64,000 nt of DNA. Source: Pseudocalidococcus azoricus BACA0444. Lineage in GTDB: Bacteria > Cyanobacteriota > Cyanobacteriia > Thermosynechococcales > Thermosynechococcaceae. The notes under the pieces are model-generated. The model was given only the letters and a program-made list of their open reading frames with translations. It ran no database searches and was not told the DNA's origin. The position numbers were made by a program, and so were the translations under genes. Of this stretch, positions 1 to 9,965 are shown piece after piece; position 1 is the stretch's first letter; each line of letters opens with the position of its first letter. The DNA lies in the NCBI RefSeq assembly GCF_031729055.1, contig NZ_JAVMIP010000007.1, positions 1 through 64,000 on the forward strand. The letters run 5' to 3'.

Positions 1-440
1 CATAGATTAAGGATGCAAATGACTTCAGCTTTGATTTTTCCAAGGCTATCATTACATTTAGGGTTCTACCAAATTGTGAAAGTGTCTCAATTACTGTCTT
101 ATAACGTCCAGTTAGACCCTCGGCAACTAGGACGGCGATATGACGAGAATTAGTATTTTTTAATCTTTACTCTTGCCCAATAATCAAGGGTGCGAAAGCC
201 ATGATCAGAATCACACTCCCCTAGCATTAATTCAATTTCATAGTAAGTATCTAAGTCAGCACGATAAGCTAAGAGATCAAGTTTTCCACCTCGATTTTTA
301 TAGTGCCGCAATTCATGATTAATAATTTGAATATCGCCAAGGCCAAGCCTAGAAGGTTTTTCGATGATCCACCTTTGTAGCCAAGCCTCATCTTTCCCAA
401 TAGCCCGTATGGTTGTATCAAAACTATCAATAATTTCCAT
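1..440 (-). pseudogene. PD-(D/E)XK-type nuclease-like protein, frameshifted and cut by the window edge
   Basis: The intact part is 96 codons from an ATG at 440 and ends at a TAA near 150. It contains a nuclease-like core (GGKLDLLAY followed by YYEIELMLGE), which fits the D...ExE pattern of restriction-endonuclease-fold proteins. The stop lies just after a run of six A residues on the coding strand (about 155-161). If one A is removed, the frame continues without a stop to base 1 and reads RHIAVLVAEGLTGRYK and further plausible protein. The gene is therefore either a homopolymer-frameshift pseudogene or carries a sequencing error. It lies 13 bp downstream of the AI-2E-type permease gene on the same strand. 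The family assignment is inference from motif shape; no specific function is known. Confidence 0.55.
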
Positions 441-453
441 GATAATCTCCTCA

Positions 454-1512
454 CTAGGGAGTTGTATTTTCTAGATTCTCAGCTTCTAGTTCCCGGATTT
501 TCTCAATCGTGGCTTTGACGGTGGCAGCAATGGGAATGGAGAGAAAAACTCCTAACAATCCCGCAACTCGTCCCCCAATTAAAAGAGCAATAAACTGCCA
601 GAGGGGATTCAAGCCAATAATATTCCCCAACAGTCGGGGAGCTAGAAAATTGTCCTTGATTTGCTGAAAAAAGACGGCTATTACGAGCACATTTACCGCC
701 AACCAAACATTCTGAAATACCACCACCAAAACTACCAGGCCAATGCCAACGGTGGCTCCAATTACTGGAATTAACTGGGCCAGGCCAATGATTAAGGCAA
801 ACAAGAGGCTAAAGTTAACTCCCAAATAAATCATCACGGGCAAGAGGACTAAAAACATGAATAGCCCCAAGACCAACTGGGCTGAAAAGAACCGTTGAAT
901 GTTTAGGCGTAACGATTGATCAATAATTGGCCCCCAAGGCCGGGGAATACATCCGACTAAAGCTGTCCACAGTTGCCCACCATAGAAAAGCATATATACA
1001 GTTAAGACCAGCACTAAAAGCGCATCCACAAACCGTCCCAAAGTTGTAAATGCAACATCTGGTAAAACACTCAAAATCGCCTTCAATTGATTTAGTAATT
1101 CTTCCGTTACCTGTTCAAAATTAAAAGGAAACCGAAACCGATGCCCAAAGGCAATCACGCCGCGTAAGCTATCATTTCCAGAATTGACAATTTCCGGTAA
1201 ACGTTCAATGAGCTGCTGAGATTGAGTGGCAATGGCTGGAATTAGGGTAAACCCGACTAAAGTAAAAATAATTAGGACAAAACCCAACACCATGATCATG
1301 GCCTGGAGCCGAGTTAGGGAAAAACGTTGTAACCAGGCCGCCAACCCGTCCAATAAATAGGCCAAAATTGCTGCAATGATCAGTACAGACAGGAGATATT
1401 CAAAATAGAGAAATAGCTGATGCCAAACCCATAAATTCAGGGCAATGATCGGCCCCAGGCCCGCTAGGGTTAAATAGCGTTGTAAGGAGTGGCGTGGCCC
1501 TAACCAATTCAT
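454..1512 (-). CDS. AI-2E family transporter (PerM/YdiK-like permease)
   Basis: This 352-residue polytopic membrane protein has the layout of the AI-2E/DUF20 family. Two or three hydrophobic helices occupy residues 15-95. A more polar segment of about 70 residues follows, then another block of helices from about 160 to 340 that includes the family-typical region LFALIIGLAQLIPVIG and the charged QIKDNFLAPRLLG stretch. Members export small molecules or act in ion homeostasis, and substrates differ widely; the family name does not prove autoinducer transport. The ATG overlaps the stop codon of the upstream lipoprotein gene by one base (TGATG), so the two are probably translationally coupled. The C-terminal tail is short and charged. 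Confidence 0.85.
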   Translation of the reverse strand: MNWLGPRHSLQRYLTLAGLGPIIALNLWVWHQLFLYFEYLLSVLIIAAILAYLLDGLAAWLQRFSLTRLQAMIMVLGFVLIIFTLVGFTLIPAIATQSQQLIERLPEIVNSGNDSLRGVIAFGHRFRFPFNFEQVTEELLNQLKAILSVLPDVAFTTLGRFVDALLVLVLTVYMLFYGGQLWTALVGCIPRPWGPIIDQSLRLNIQRFFSAQLVLGLFMFLVLLPVMIYLGVNFSLLFALIIGLAQLIPVIGATVGIGLVVLVVVFQNVWLAVNVLVIAVFFQQIKDNFLAPRLLGNIIGLNPLWQFIALLIGGRVAGLLGVFLSIPIAATVKATIEKIRELEAENLENTTP

Positions 1513-2339
1513 CAGGATGCAGCAGGGTTACTATTAATTACTTTTTGGGCAGCCAGAGCTAGGGGCCGATACCGCCAATACCAGGCCAGGGACAGCAACC
1601 CAACAATGCCCAGCGCGCCCCAACCCAGCAAACTGGGATAAATAAAGACCGCTTGGAGATGATTAATATAGCCCGGCTCTAAGGCCCAGGTGAGGGTATG
1701 CCCGTGTTTTTCCAGATGGGGATTGATGAGGGTGACGCTGTTATCTTTGACTGATGCTTGCCCAGGCCTGGCCCCCCAAGGCGTTTCTAAGCTAATGGTT
1801 AAGGCAACTAATTCCTGGGGACTGAGAACAATCGGATCAGAACTACTGCCAGAGGCAATGCCAAAAGCACGTAAATCTATGGTGTAGTCAAACTGTCCCC
1901 GGATAAACAATAAAAGATTTTGATCCGTCACCTCGGCCTGGGCGGGAATGATTGGTAAGGTGGGGGCCTGGGTTTGATGCAGGGGAGCTAAGAGGGCATT
2001 GAGTTTCCTGGATAGATCCTCAGGGCGATCAAAGGGAATGCGTAGATCTAGGGTTTGTCCATTTTGATGTTTGCTCGTTCCCCCGAGTTTCCGGGCTTGC
2101 TGTTGGAGTTGCTCTAGAAATGGACGAGCGGAACGGGAGACTTGTAGATGTTGCTGGATTTCGCCGCCGGCCTGGCCCTTGATTTGAATGGCTAAGTCGG
2201 CCTGGACACACCCTGATAAGCCCAAGGCAAACCCCAAAATGACAAGTCCCCCCAACAGCCGCCATCGAATCAGAAGCTCCAACTGGGAAATCTGAGGAAA
2301 TAATTGCCGCACCAAAAGGAGAGATGGGGTCTTGTTCAC
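1512..2339 (-). CDS. DUF3153-type lipoprotein
   Basis: The predicted product is 275 residues from a GTG start. A hydrophobic signal (about residues 27-43) ends in the lipobox LSGC with Cys44, which suggests lipidation and anchoring at the membrane. The central region is soluble and beta-rich, and one hydrophobic helix lies near the C terminus (about 235-260). The overall layout, with a signal, a soluble core and a final transmembrane helix followed by a basic tail, matches the cyanobacterial DUF3153 family, whose function is unknown. The stop overlaps the ATG of the AI-2E-type permease by one base, suggesting a two-gene operon. The signal sits unusually far from residue 1, so a later non-ATG start is possible. 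Confidence 0.7.
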   Translation of the reverse strand: MNKTPSLLLVRQLFPQISQLELLIRWRLLGGLVILGFALGLSGCVQADLAIQIKGQAGGEIQQHLQVSRSARPFLEQLQQQARKLGGTSKHQNGQTLDLRIPFDRPEDLSRKLNALLAPLHQTQAPTLPIIPAQAEVTDQNLLLFIRGQFDYTIDLRAFGIASGSSSDPIVLSPQELVALTISLETPWGARPGQASVKDNSVTLINPHLEKHGHTLTWALEPGYINHLQAVFIYPSLLGWGALGIVGLLSLAWYWRYRPLALAAQKVINSNPAAS

Positions 2340-2444
2340 AACTGCAACTCCAGGCCAGCCTAAGCAGGACTATAACACCATCGCGTCTGAAGGGGCAAAA
2401 TGAAACCAGTAGGATCCCCTTTGATAATCTGAGACAAGAATGGC

Positions 2445-3245
2445 ATGGCCCTGAATCTGAAATTGCGCGCCCACCAGGCCTGGGTAATGCTCACGGTCTA
2501 TTACGCCTATATGAACGAATATCGAGCCGAGTTATTGCTCTGGATGCTTTCTGGTTCGTTGCCCTTAATTCTGATGGGGGTTTGGATTCAAGCGGCTGAA
2601 CAGGGAGACTTTGGGATCACTTCGGTGGCCTTGGCGCGCTACTTTTTAGCCGTATTTCTCACGCGGCAGTTTACGGTGGTCTGGGTTATCTATGACTTTG
2701 AAAAGGAAGTAGTCGAAGGAACCTTATCATCACGCCTCCTACAGCCCATAGATCCGGTTTGGCATCATTTTATGGGTCACTTAGGAGAACGGGTGGCCCG
2801 CTTGCCCTTTAGTTTTGCCCTGATTCCCCTCTTTTTTCTTCTCTACCCCGAAGCAGCTTGGATTCCAGAAGGAGGGCGGCTGTTGCTGTTCATCCCCTTA
2901 ATTTTGCTTACCTTTGCCTTGCGTTTTCTGATTCAATACACCCTGGCTCTATTGGCGTTTTGGACGGAACGAGCGACGGCCCTAGAGCAATTTTGGTACT
3001 TGTTTTATCTATTTCTATCAGGAATGATCGCTCCCTTATCGCTCTATCCCCCCGGCCTGGCTGCGGCACTGATGTGGACTCCCTTTCCCTATCTGATCTA
3101 TATCCCCGCCAGTTTATTGGTTGGTTTACCCGTCAATTGGCTCCAGGCCTTTGGGGTGAGTTTGCTATGGTTGGGGATTGTCTGGATCCTGAATCGCTGG
3201 TTGTGGCGCAAGGGACTGAAACAATATTCAGGTATGGGGGCGTGA
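2445..3245 (+). CDS. ABC-2 type transporter permease (DUF990-like)
   Basis: The product is a 266-residue membrane protein with about six hydrophobic helices. The N-terminal region has a YYAYMNEYRAELLLW-type motif, and the mid region contains VWVIYDFEKEVVEGTLSSRLL followed by PIDPVWHHF. Both are characteristic of the COG4587/DUF990 group of ABC-2 permeases, which usually work with a second permease and an ATPase encoded nearby. Neither partner is next to this gene, so it must pair with subunits encoded elsewhere. The substrate is unknown. The 3' end overlaps the convergent DUF2085 gene by 18 bp. Confidence 0.8.
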   Translation: MALNLKLRAHQAWVMLTVYYAYMNEYRAELLLWMLSGSLPLILMGVWIQAAEQGDFGITSVALARYFLAVFLTRQFTVVWVIYDFEKEVVEGTLSSRLLQPIDPVWHHFMGHLGERVARLPFSFALIPLFFLLYPEAAWIPEGGRLLLFIPLILLTFALRFLIQYTLALLAFWTERATALEQFWYLFYLFLSGMIAPLSLYPPGLAAALMWTPFPYLIYIPASLLVGLPVNWLQAFGVSLLWLGIVWILNRWLWRKGLKQYSGMGA

Positions 3246-3761
3246 GTACAACGCTGGGGCAACCCACAATCCCAGGCCCAGACCAGCAACCGCGCCAAAG
3301 GGAAATACTACCCAGTTGATGTAATCCCAAACCCCCACCTGCTGCAACCACCATTCCAGGGGATAGAACAGCATCATCACTACGGCAATCAGACCGCCCC
3401 AAACCCCATACTGCCCTAACCAATAGGCTTCCTGGCCAGAACCACGACTCCATAGCCAGCGACAAAACACCAGGGCCAAGACCGTGCCATAACAGCGCAT
3501 ACAAACCGCCATGAGCCAATGGGGCCAGAGCATCAAACTCATTTCCGGCTGGGGACAGACAAACATCCCCATGGTGTAAATGATGTCGGCAATTTGGGTC
3601 AGACCGGGTAAACCACTGGCGGCTAAAAACGGGGCAGCAATCGGGCCAGTCACCAGGCCGGCAAGGAGGAGATCCGCAGTTTGGCTTTTGAGGCGGGTTT
3701 TGCGGGATTTTTTTTCCTGAGTCGGTTTGTTGAGCGGTGGTTGGACTAATTTAGTGGTCAT
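3228..3761 (-). CDS. DUF2085 membrane protein
   Basis: The product is 177 residues with four predicted hydrophobic stretches after a basic, soluble N terminus of about 30 residues. The signature is the segment from FVCPQPEMS to LMAVCMRCYG (about residues 66-92), in which spaced Cys residues flank a Trp/His-rich stretch. This is the conserved core of DUF2085, a small membrane-protein family of unknown function found in cyanobacteria and other bacteria. The paired Cys residues could bind metal or form a disulfide, but that is speculation. The gene converges with the ABC-2 permease gene and overlaps its 3' end by 18 bp. Confidence 0.75.
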   Translation of the reverse strand: MTTKLVQPPLNKPTQEKKSRKTRLKSQTADLLLAGLVTGPIAAPFLAASGLPGLTQIADIIYTMGMFVCPQPEMSLMLWPHWLMAVCMRCYGTVLALVFCRWLWSRGSGQEAYWLGQYGVWGGLIAVVMMLFYPLEWWLQQVGVWDYINWVVFPFGAVAGLGLGLWVAPALYSRPHT

Positions 3762-4064
3762 TGCGCCCCCTGATGCGGCCAGTTCCTCAAAAAATTAAGA
3801 ATATCTTAAACTCATGACTATCCTTTAGTTTTAACGAACTCCGGGGCCTGGACGCAAATCTGTGAGGCCTGGGGGATTGGGGCCGATCACAAGTCAAATA
3901 AAATGCGATGATAGGGCGTGACTGGGACTATTCTGGACAAGTAAAAATCACTGTAAGAGCTAGATCAAGTCACTATTTTGAGCAGGGGCCTCTCTGGGTT
4001 AAGGTGGCGGGGAGTTTCCGAAGCATTTTTTAGGCAGACCGCCAAGGATAGTTAGGACAAAACC
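3762..4064. other. 303-bp divergent intergenic region
   Basis: This stretch separates the start of the DUF2085 gene (minus) from the start of the TPR gene (plus), so it should hold promoters for both. No open reading frame or RNA gene was recognised. An AGGCCTGG word occurs near 3866. The sequence TTAGGACAAAACC just before 4065 provides an AGGA ribosome binding site for the TPR gene. Confidence 0.4.
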
Positions 4065-4952
4065 ATGGAAAAAGCGGGCATGAATCGGCGGAAACTGTTC
4101 ACTCTGATTGTTCTGGTGATTGGCATTCTCCCATTTTTGGTCATTTCCCTTGCACCTCTAATCGGTTCAATTTTTCGGACTGGCCCAACCACGCCCATCA
4201 CCACACCCTCCCCCACCGCCCAAGCTGCTGATACGGTCAAAAAGTATGAGGCTGAGGAAACGGGATACCAGGCCGTCTTAGAACGAGAACCCGATAATAT
4301 TGCGGCCTTGGAAGGACTTATTAACGCCCGCCTCCAACTGATTGGCCTGGGTAAACGCCCGGTGGAGACTATCATTACTCCCCTGGAACGATTGACAACC
4401 CTCAACCCGACCCAACCCCAATATGCTGTCCTTCTCGCCCAGGCCCAGGAACAAGCTGGCAAACCAGAGGAGGCTGCACGCACCTATCAGACCGTATTGG
4501 ATAAGAATCCAACCAATATTAATGCCTTACGAGGCCTGGCCCAACTGGAACTAAAACAAGATCGTCCAGAGGCGGCCCTTGGGCTGGTGCAAGATGCGAT
4601 CCAGACCTTAAAAACTGCCCCGGAAACCCCAGAATCTCAAGAAAATTTACTGGCTGTCAACTTAATTTTGGGGGATATTTATATGTCTAGACAGGACTAC
4701 GCCCAGGCCCTGACCCACTTTACCCAACTTGCTCAAGATCACCCGAATGACTTCCGCCCCATCCTCGGCCAGGCCATTGCGCTCAAAAGTGAAGGGAAAA
4801 GTGCGGATGCTGCCCCCCTCTTTAATCAGGCTGTAAGTCTGGCCCCCCCCCAAGTCAAGGATAAAATTAAACGACTTGCGGCCGCCAACACCCCAAATGC
4901 CGCCACCAGCCCTGCCCCTAGCTCAACTGATAGTCCCACTCCGGCTCCTTAG
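4065..4952 (+). CDS. Membrane-anchored TPR-repeat protein
   Basis: The product is 295 residues. The N terminus has a basic stretch (MNRRK) followed by one hydrophobic helix (about residues 12-32), which suggests a signal anchor. Helical tetratricopeptide-like repeats follow: one centred on AQEQAGKPEEAARTYQTVL, one on LKQDRPEAALGLVQ and one on YMSRQDYAQALTHF, each with the alternating small and aromatic residues typical of TPRs. The last 25 residues are a Pro/Ser/Thr/Ala-rich tail that is probably disordered. TPR proteins mediate protein-protein contacts; the partner is unknown. ruvA follows only 6 bp after the stop, so the two genes are likely cotranscribed. An internal ATG five codons in is an alternative start. 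Confidence 0.75.
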   Translation: MEKAGMNRRKLFTLIVLVIGILPFLVISLAPLIGSIFRTGPTTPITTPSPTAQAADTVKKYEAEETGYQAVLEREPDNIAALEGLINARLQLIGLGKRPVETIITPLERLTTLNPTQPQYAVLLAQAQEQAGKPEEAARTYQTVLDKNPTNINALRGLAQLELKQDRPEAALGLVQDAIQTLKTAPETPESQENLLAVNLILGDIYMSRQDYAQALTHFTQLAQDHPNDFRPILGQAIALKSEGKSADAAPLFNQAVSLAPPQVKDKIKRLAAANTPNAATSPAPSSTDSPTPAP

Positions 4953-4958
4953 ACGCTA

Positions 4959-5585
4959 ATGATTGGTTTTTTGCGCGGGACAATTCTTGGCACCCAAAAA
5001 CTCGGAGTCAACCGAATCATTCTCTGCTTGGACGTTCAAGGCGTAGGCTATGACCTCTTAATCACAACTCGTCTCCTCAACGCGCTCCCGCCCGTAGCTG
5101 AACCGGTGGCCCTGTTTACCCATCTGCAAGTGCGCGATGACCAACTCCTGCTTTATGGGTTTGGTTCCGCACCAGAACGGGATTTATTTCGACAGCTGAT
5201 TAGTGTCAGTGGCGTTGGTCCCCAGTTAGGATTAGCCCTCTTAGACAGCTTGGGATTATCAGAGTTAGTCCAGGCCATTGTCAGTGGCAATACGCGCCGC
5301 CTGAGTCGGACTCCTGGGGTCGGGACAAAAACGGCGGAACGCTTGGCCTTGGAACTAAAAACTAAACTTGCGGCCTGGCGGGATCAAACGGGCCTGGTGA
5401 CCACTCCCGCCGCCGGGCCAATCGTGGCCATTCAAGAAGACGTGGAAATGACCCTCTTGGCTTTGGGTTATACTGCCCAGGAAATCCGCCAGGCCCTGGA
5501 AGCCGTTGGACAATCAACGGCCTTAGCCAAAAATGCCGATGCCGAGGCCTGGTTACGGGAAACAATTACTTGGTTGAGTCAGTAA
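4959..5585 (+). CDS. ruvA: Holliday junction branch migration protein RuvA
   Basis: RuvA binds four-way DNA junctions as a tetramer and loads the RuvB motor for branch migration in recombinational repair. The 208-residue length fits the family (about 190-210). The N-terminal OB-fold starts MIGFLRGTI and includes VQGVGYDLL. The helix-hairpin-helix pair follows as [15 protein letters not shown] (about residues 82-96) and [19 protein letters not shown] (about 113-131). The C-terminal domain III, which contacts RuvB, begins near residue 160 with [15 protein letters not shown]. ruvB and ruvC are not in this window, which is common in cyanobacteria, where the ruv genes are scattered. It is probably cotranscribed with the TPR gene just upstream. 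Confidence 0.95.
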   Translation: MIGFLRGTILGTQKLGVNRIILCLDVQGVGYDLLITTRLLNALPPVAEPVALFTHLQVRDDQLLLYGFGSAPERDLFRQLISVSGVGPQLGLALLDSLGLSELVQAIVSGNTRRLSRTPGVGTKTAERLALELKTKLAAWRDQTGLVTTPAAGPIVAIQEDVEMTLLALGYTAQEIRQALEAVGQSTALAKNADAEAWLRETITWLSQ

Positions 5586-5668
5586 GGTCTATAGATGAGT
5601 CAATGGCTACAGCCTCCAATCAGCAAATAACGAGAGGATTTGATCCAGGCCTGGGAAAGGGAAGAGCG

Positions 5669-5674
5669 TATAAT
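5669..5674 (+). promoter_or_regulatory. Candidate -10 element (TATAAT) upstream of shc
   Basis: A perfect TATAAT hexamer lies 38 bp before the shc ATG, directly after a CCAGGCCTGGG palindrome at 5645-5655. No convincing -35 hexamer stands at 16-18 bp, so this is a tentative cyanobacterial promoter. Confidence 0.35.
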
Positions 5675-5712
5675 AAATCGGAATTAGCCTTTTAAGATGA
5701 TCCCCAGACTCT

Positions 5713-7671
5713 ATGCAGACCCAAGACCGGATTCCTGAGACTTTGACTGCTCCTCTGCCCCCCCTCGATGCCGCGATCCAGGCCAGTCAAAACTATCTGC
5801 TCTCCCAACAATATGCAGAAGGGTATTGGTGGTCAGAACTGGAATCCAACTGCACCATGACGGCGGAAGTGGTCTTGCTCCATAAAATTTGGGGCACTGA
5901 CAGTACGCGACCTTTAGCCAAAGCCAAAACCTTTCTCCAATCCCAACAACGGGAGCATGGCGGCTGGGAACTGTTCTATGGCGATGGGGGCGATCTCAGC
6001 ACCTCTGTTGAAACCTACACAGCCTTGCGGCTCTTGGGTGTGGCGGCCGATGATCCGGATATGGAGCGGGCCAAGGAGTTTATTCTCTCTAGGGGTGGGA
6101 TCAGCAAAACCCGCATCTTTACCAAGCTCCATTTAGCCCTGATTGGCTGTTACGAATGGCAGGGGATTCCTTCACTTCCGCCCTGGGTGATGTTGTTGCC
6201 GGAGTGGGGGCCATTCACGATCTATGAAATGTCCAGTTGGGCCCGCAGCAGCACTGTTCCCCTGTTAATCGTCATGGATCGCAAGCCGGTCTATGTCACA
6301 GATCCAGGTGTGAACGTGGATGAGCTTTATGTGGAAGGTCGGGCGAATGTGAATTGGAGTTTGCCCCGCAAAGGCGATTGGACAGATTTATTCCTGGAAC
6401 TCGATAACGTCTTTAAGTTTTGCGAGGAATGGAATTTAACCCCATTACGGGACGAGGGCCTGGCGGCGGCGGAAAAATGGGTTTTAGAACGTCAGGAAGC
6501 CAGTGGGGATTGGGGCGGGATTATTCCGGCGATGTTGAATTCCCTCTTAGCCCTGCGTGCTCTGGGGTATAACGCCCATGATCCGATTGTCCAACGGGGC
6601 CTGGCCAGTGTGGATCGCTTTGCCATTGAGACAGAAGATTGGTATCGGGTGCAGCCCTGTGTGTCGCCGGTGTGGGATACGGCCTTGGTGATGCGGGCCT
6701 TGGTGGATTCTGGTCTGTCACCGGATCATCCGGCGTTGGTCTCAGGCGGCAACTGGCTGATTGAAAAACAAATTCTCGACTATGGCGATTGGGCGGTTAA
6801 AAATAAAATCGGCAAACCCGGGGCCTGGGCCTTTGAATTTGAAAATCGTTTCTATCCCGATGTGGATGATACGGCCGTAGTCGTCATGGCTCTGGAGGCG
6901 GTGAAACTCCCCGATGAAAAACTCAAACAGGAAGCGATGCAGCGGGCTGTGGATTGGATTGCCACCATGCAGTGTAAACCAGGGGGGTGGGCCGCTTTTG
7001 ATATTGACAACGATCAAGACTGGCTCAATGACATTCCCTATGGGGATCTGCGGGCGATGATTGACCCCAATACGGCAGATGTCACGGCTCGCGTTCTGGA
7101 AATGATTGGCCGCACCGACATGACCACCGGAGAAGCCAGCGTGGATAAAGCCTTGGCCTATTTACGAACGGAACAGGAACAGGAAGGCTGTTGGTATGGG
7201 CGGTGGGGCGTGAACTATGTCTATGGCACCAGTGGCGTGTTGGCGGCCTTGGCGTTGGTGGCTCCTCCCTATGATCGCTGGCGGTTGCGGCGGGCTGTCA
7301 AGTGGTTAGAATCTGTCCAAAATCCCGATGGGGGTTGGGGCGAAACCTGTCAGAGTTATAAGGATCCGAGTTTGAAAGGCCAAGGGCCAAGTACCCCCTC
7401 TCAGACGGCCTGGGCCTTGATTGGGTTACTAGCTGCGGGTGAGGCCGTAGGGGAATATGCCACAGAGGCCATTAAACGGGGGGCTGAACATTTGCTGACC
7501 ACCCAACGCGCCGATGGGACTTGGAATGAGGATTATTTCACCGGGACAGGGTTTCCTTGCCACTTTTACCTGAAATATCACCTCTATCAGCAGCATTTCC
7601 CGCTCACAGCCTTGGGACGCTATCGCCATTATCAGCAAACGGTTCTAAATCTTGATCCGGTCACGGCCTAA
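5713..7671 (+). CDS. shc: Squalene-hopene cyclase
   Basis: The enzyme cyclises squalene to hopene or hopanol, the core of bacterial hopanoid membrane lipids, and acts as a monotopic membrane protein. The product is 652 residues, normal for the family. The catalytic acid motif DXDD appears as DVDDTAV at residues 383-386. Several QW repeats are visible, for example QQREHGGWELF near the N terminus, QCKPGGWAAFD in the middle, and QNPDGGWGETC and QRADGTWNEDYFTG near the C terminus. No other hopanoid gene is adjacent. The high GC content and dense GG-rich codons match the flanking core genes, so there is no sign of recent transfer. Confidence 0.96.
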   Translation: MQTQDRIPETLTAPLPPLDAAIQASQNYLLSQQYAEGYWWSELESNCTMTAEVVLLHKIWGTDSTRPLAKAKTFLQSQQREHGGWELFYGDGGDLSTSVETYTALRLLGVAADDPDMERAKEFILSRGGISKTRIFTKLHLALIGCYEWQGIPSLPPWVMLLPEWGPFTIYEMSSWARSSTVPLLIVMDRKPVYVTDPGVNVDELYVEGRANVNWSLPRKGDWTDLFLELDNVFKFCEEWNLTPLRDEGLAAAEKWVLERQEASGDWGGIIPAMLNSLLALRALGYNAHDPIVQRGLASVDRFAIETEDWYRVQPCVSPVWDTALVMRALVDSGLSPDHPALVSGGNWLIEKQILDYGDWAVKNKIGKPGAWAFEFENRFYPDVDDTAVVVMALEAVKLPDEKLKQEAMQRAVDWIATMQCKPGGWAAFDIDNDQDWLNDIPYGDLRAMIDPNTADVTARVLEMIGRTDMTTGEASVDKALAYLRTEQEQEGCWYGRWGVNYVYGTSGVLAALALVAPPYDRWRLRRAVKWLESVQNPDGGWGETCQSYKDPSLKGQGPSTPSQTAWALIGLLAAGEAVGEYATEAIKRGAEHLLTTQRADGTWNEDYFTGTGFPCHFYLKYHLYQQHFPLTALGRYRHYQQTVLNLDPVTA

Positions 7672-7795
7672 CCCCTCCTTGATGGTCGTCTCCTGGGGCT
7701 AACTCGTGGGGACAGATGGGGAAATTTTCCGACTGGCTAAAGATGAACCCTAACAGTGACAATGGGGATAGTCCTATGTCTGATAAATACCCCCA

Positions 7796-9805
7796 ATGGT
7801 TGCTGCTTTACCCATTGCTCCGACTTTTCCCCTGACGGCCGTTGTTGGACAGGAGGCGATTAAACTGGCACTGTTATTAGCGGCTGTTGATCCAGGCCTG
7901 GGGGGTGTCGTCATTGCCGGGCGGCGGGGCACAGCTAAATCTGTGATGGCCCGGGCGATTCATGCCTTGTTACCCCCCATTGAAATCGTCACAGGCTCCC
8001 TGAGTAATTGTGATCCAGCCAATCCTGGGGCCTGGGATCAAAAATTAATTGAGCAGATTGAATCCGGTGAACTTGTGGATCCACCCCCCACGGAAATCAT
8101 TCCGGCTCCATTTATTCAAATTCCTTTGGGGATTACGGAAGATCGGCTGATTGGGGCAGTGGATGTCAGTCAATCGGTACAAAAAGGAGAAGCCATTTTT
8201 CAGCCTGGCCTGTTAGCCTCTGCCCATCGAGGAGTGCTTTATGTGGACGAAATTAACCTCCTAGAGGAGCAGATTGCTAACCTATTACTGACTGTCTTAA
8301 CCGAGGGGCGGAATCTGATTGAGCGGGAAGGGATTAGTTTTCAGCATCCTTGTCAGCCCTTACTCCTGGCAACCTATAACCCCGAGGAAGGCCCATTACG
8401 GCCCCATTTACGCGACCGAATTGCCATTGCTCTTAGTGCTGATGCCGTTTTGGGATTAGATGAACGGGTGCAAGCGGTAGATCAAGCGACCAATTTTGCC
8501 AACTCTCCCCAGGCCTTTATGGCCCAATACAGCACGGAACTAGAAGACTTACAAACTCAAATTATTCTGGCCCGGGAGTGGCTCAAGGATGTCAAAATTC
8601 AACGCCAACAAATTGCCTACTTAGTTACCGAAGCAATCCGGGGCGGTGTCCAAGGCCATCGGGCGGAGTTGTTTGCGGTTCGGGTGGCCAAAGCCCATGC
8701 AGCCCTTAATGGTCGTTCTGAAGTCACCGCCGAAGACTTGCGCCGGGCCGTGGAATTGGTGATTGTTCCCCGAGCTACCCTCATTGATACCCCACCGGAT
8801 CAACCCGCCCCGCCACCACCACCCCAACAAAACCCGGCCGAGGATCAAGACGAGCCGGATCAAGAAGATGAGGATGAACCGGAAGAGAACGAAGAACAGC
8901 AGGCCGAACCGCCCAGCATCCCAGAAGAGTTTGTCTTTGAAGCCGAAGGGGTAATTCTCGATGAGTCGGTGTTGTATTTTGCCCAATCGGCCCAACGGCA
9001 AGGCAAATCGGGGAGTCGGAGTTTAGTCTATTCCCAGGATCGGGGGCGGTATGTGCGGCCAATGTTACCCAAGGGCCGGGGGGGCCGAATAGCCGTAGAT
9101 GCCACATTAAGAACGGCGGCTCCCTATCAAAAATCGCGGCGGGCCAAACAACCCCAACGGCGGGTGATCGTTGAATCGGGGGATGTCCGGATTAAACGGT
9201 TAGCGAGAAAATCGGGAGCCTTGATTGTTTTTGTTGTCGATGCCTCTGGATCCATGGCCTTGAATCGGATGAATGCAGCCAAAGGAGCCGTTTTACGCTT
9301 ACTAACCCAGGCCTATCAAAATCGGGACATGATTGCCTTAATCCCATTTCGGGGCGAACAGGCCGATGTGTTGCTACCCCCGACTCGTTCCATTGAAGCG
9401 GCCCGGCGGAGATTAGATACCTTGCCCTGTGGCGGTGGATCACCCTTGGCCCATGGCTTAATCCAGGCCGTGCGAGTTGGTTTGAACGCGCAACAATCCG
9501 GGGATGTGGGGCAGGTGATGATTGTGGCGATTACGGATGGGCGGGGCAATATTCCCTTGGCCCGGTCGTTGGGTGAACCGATCCCAGAGGGGAAAAAACC
9601 GGATATTAAAGCTGAGTTACTGGAAATTGCCGGTAAAATGCGGGGCCTGGGGCTAAAGTTGTTGGTGGTGGATACGGAAAATAAATTTATCTCGACCGGA
9701 TTTGGCAAAGAACTGGCAGCCCAGGCCGGGGGGAAATACTACCATCTTCCCAAAGCAACCGACCAGGCCATTGCTGCTGTCACCCAAAACGCCCTTAACT
9801 TCTAA
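7796..9805 (+). CDS. chlD: Magnesium chelatase subunit ChlD
   Basis: ChlD, ChlI and ChlH insert Mg into protoporphyrin IX, the first committed step of chlorophyll synthesis. The product is 669 residues. The N-terminal AAA+ domain has a Walker A-like GRRGTAKSV (residues 42-50) and a YVDEINLL Walker B region. A long Pro-rich then Asp/Glu-rich linker spans roughly residues 335-385 ([10 protein letters not shown] followed by an acidic run). The C-terminal integrin I (von Willebrand A) domain carries the metal-binding MIDAS motif DASGS at residues 482-486. The acidic/proline linker is typical of ChlD and separates it from ChlI. chlI and chlH are not in the window. Confidence 0.96.
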   Translation: MVAALPIAPTFPLTAVVGQEAIKLALLLAAVDPGLGGVVIAGRRGTAKSVMARAIHALLPPIEIVTGSLSNCDPANPGAWDQKLIEQIESGELVDPPPTEIIPAPFIQIPLGITEDRLIGAVDVSQSVQKGEAIFQPGLLASAHRGVLYVDEINLLEEQIANLLLTVLTEGRNLIEREGISFQHPCQPLLLATYNPEEGPLRPHLRDRIAIALSADAVLGLDERVQAVDQATNFANSPQAFMAQYSTELEDLQTQIILAREWLKDVKIQRQQIAYLVTEAIRGGVQGHRAELFAVRVAKAHAALNGRSEVTAEDLRRAVELVIVPRATLIDTPPDQPAPPPPPQQNPAEDQDEPDQEDEDEPEENEEQQAEPPSIPEEFVFEAEGVILDESVLYFAQSAQRQGKSGSRSLVYSQDRGRYVRPMLPKGRGGRIAVDATLRTAAPYQKSRRAKQPQRRVIVESGDVRIKRLARKSGALIVFVVDASGSMALNRMNAAKGAVLRLLTQAYQNRDMIALIPFRGEQADVLLPPTRSIEAARRRLDTLPCGGGSPLAHGLIQAVRVGLNAQQSGDVGQVMIVAITDGRGNIPLARSLGEPIPEGKKPDIKAELLEIAGKMRGLGLKLLVVDTENKFISTGFGKELAAQAGGKYYHLPKATDQAIAAVTQNALNF

Positions 9806-9817
9806 CTGGCCTCTCTA

Positions 9818-9914
9818 GCATTACTCATTTAGGGATCTTATTGGGACAAGTCAGACCATGCTTGATGGGCAGTTTTTTAAGATTTCTACTCTCTTAGAAC
9901 AGTCTGCGTAAGGG
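9818..9914 (+). repeat. Dispersed ~100-bp element, copy 1
   Basis: This intergenic segment after chlD resembles 26726-26827 and the reverse complement of 52781-52876. Shared blocks include TTACTCATTTAGGG, AAGTCAGA, TTTTTTAAGATTT and AACAGTCTGC. Its ends are the most decayed of the three copies. No reading frame is present, so it looks like a non-autonomous element or a conserved structured repeat. Confidence 0.65.
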
Positions 9915-9965
9915 GATAAACCTGACTGAATAACTCTATCCCCACAGATATTTCCTTAAAATGCA

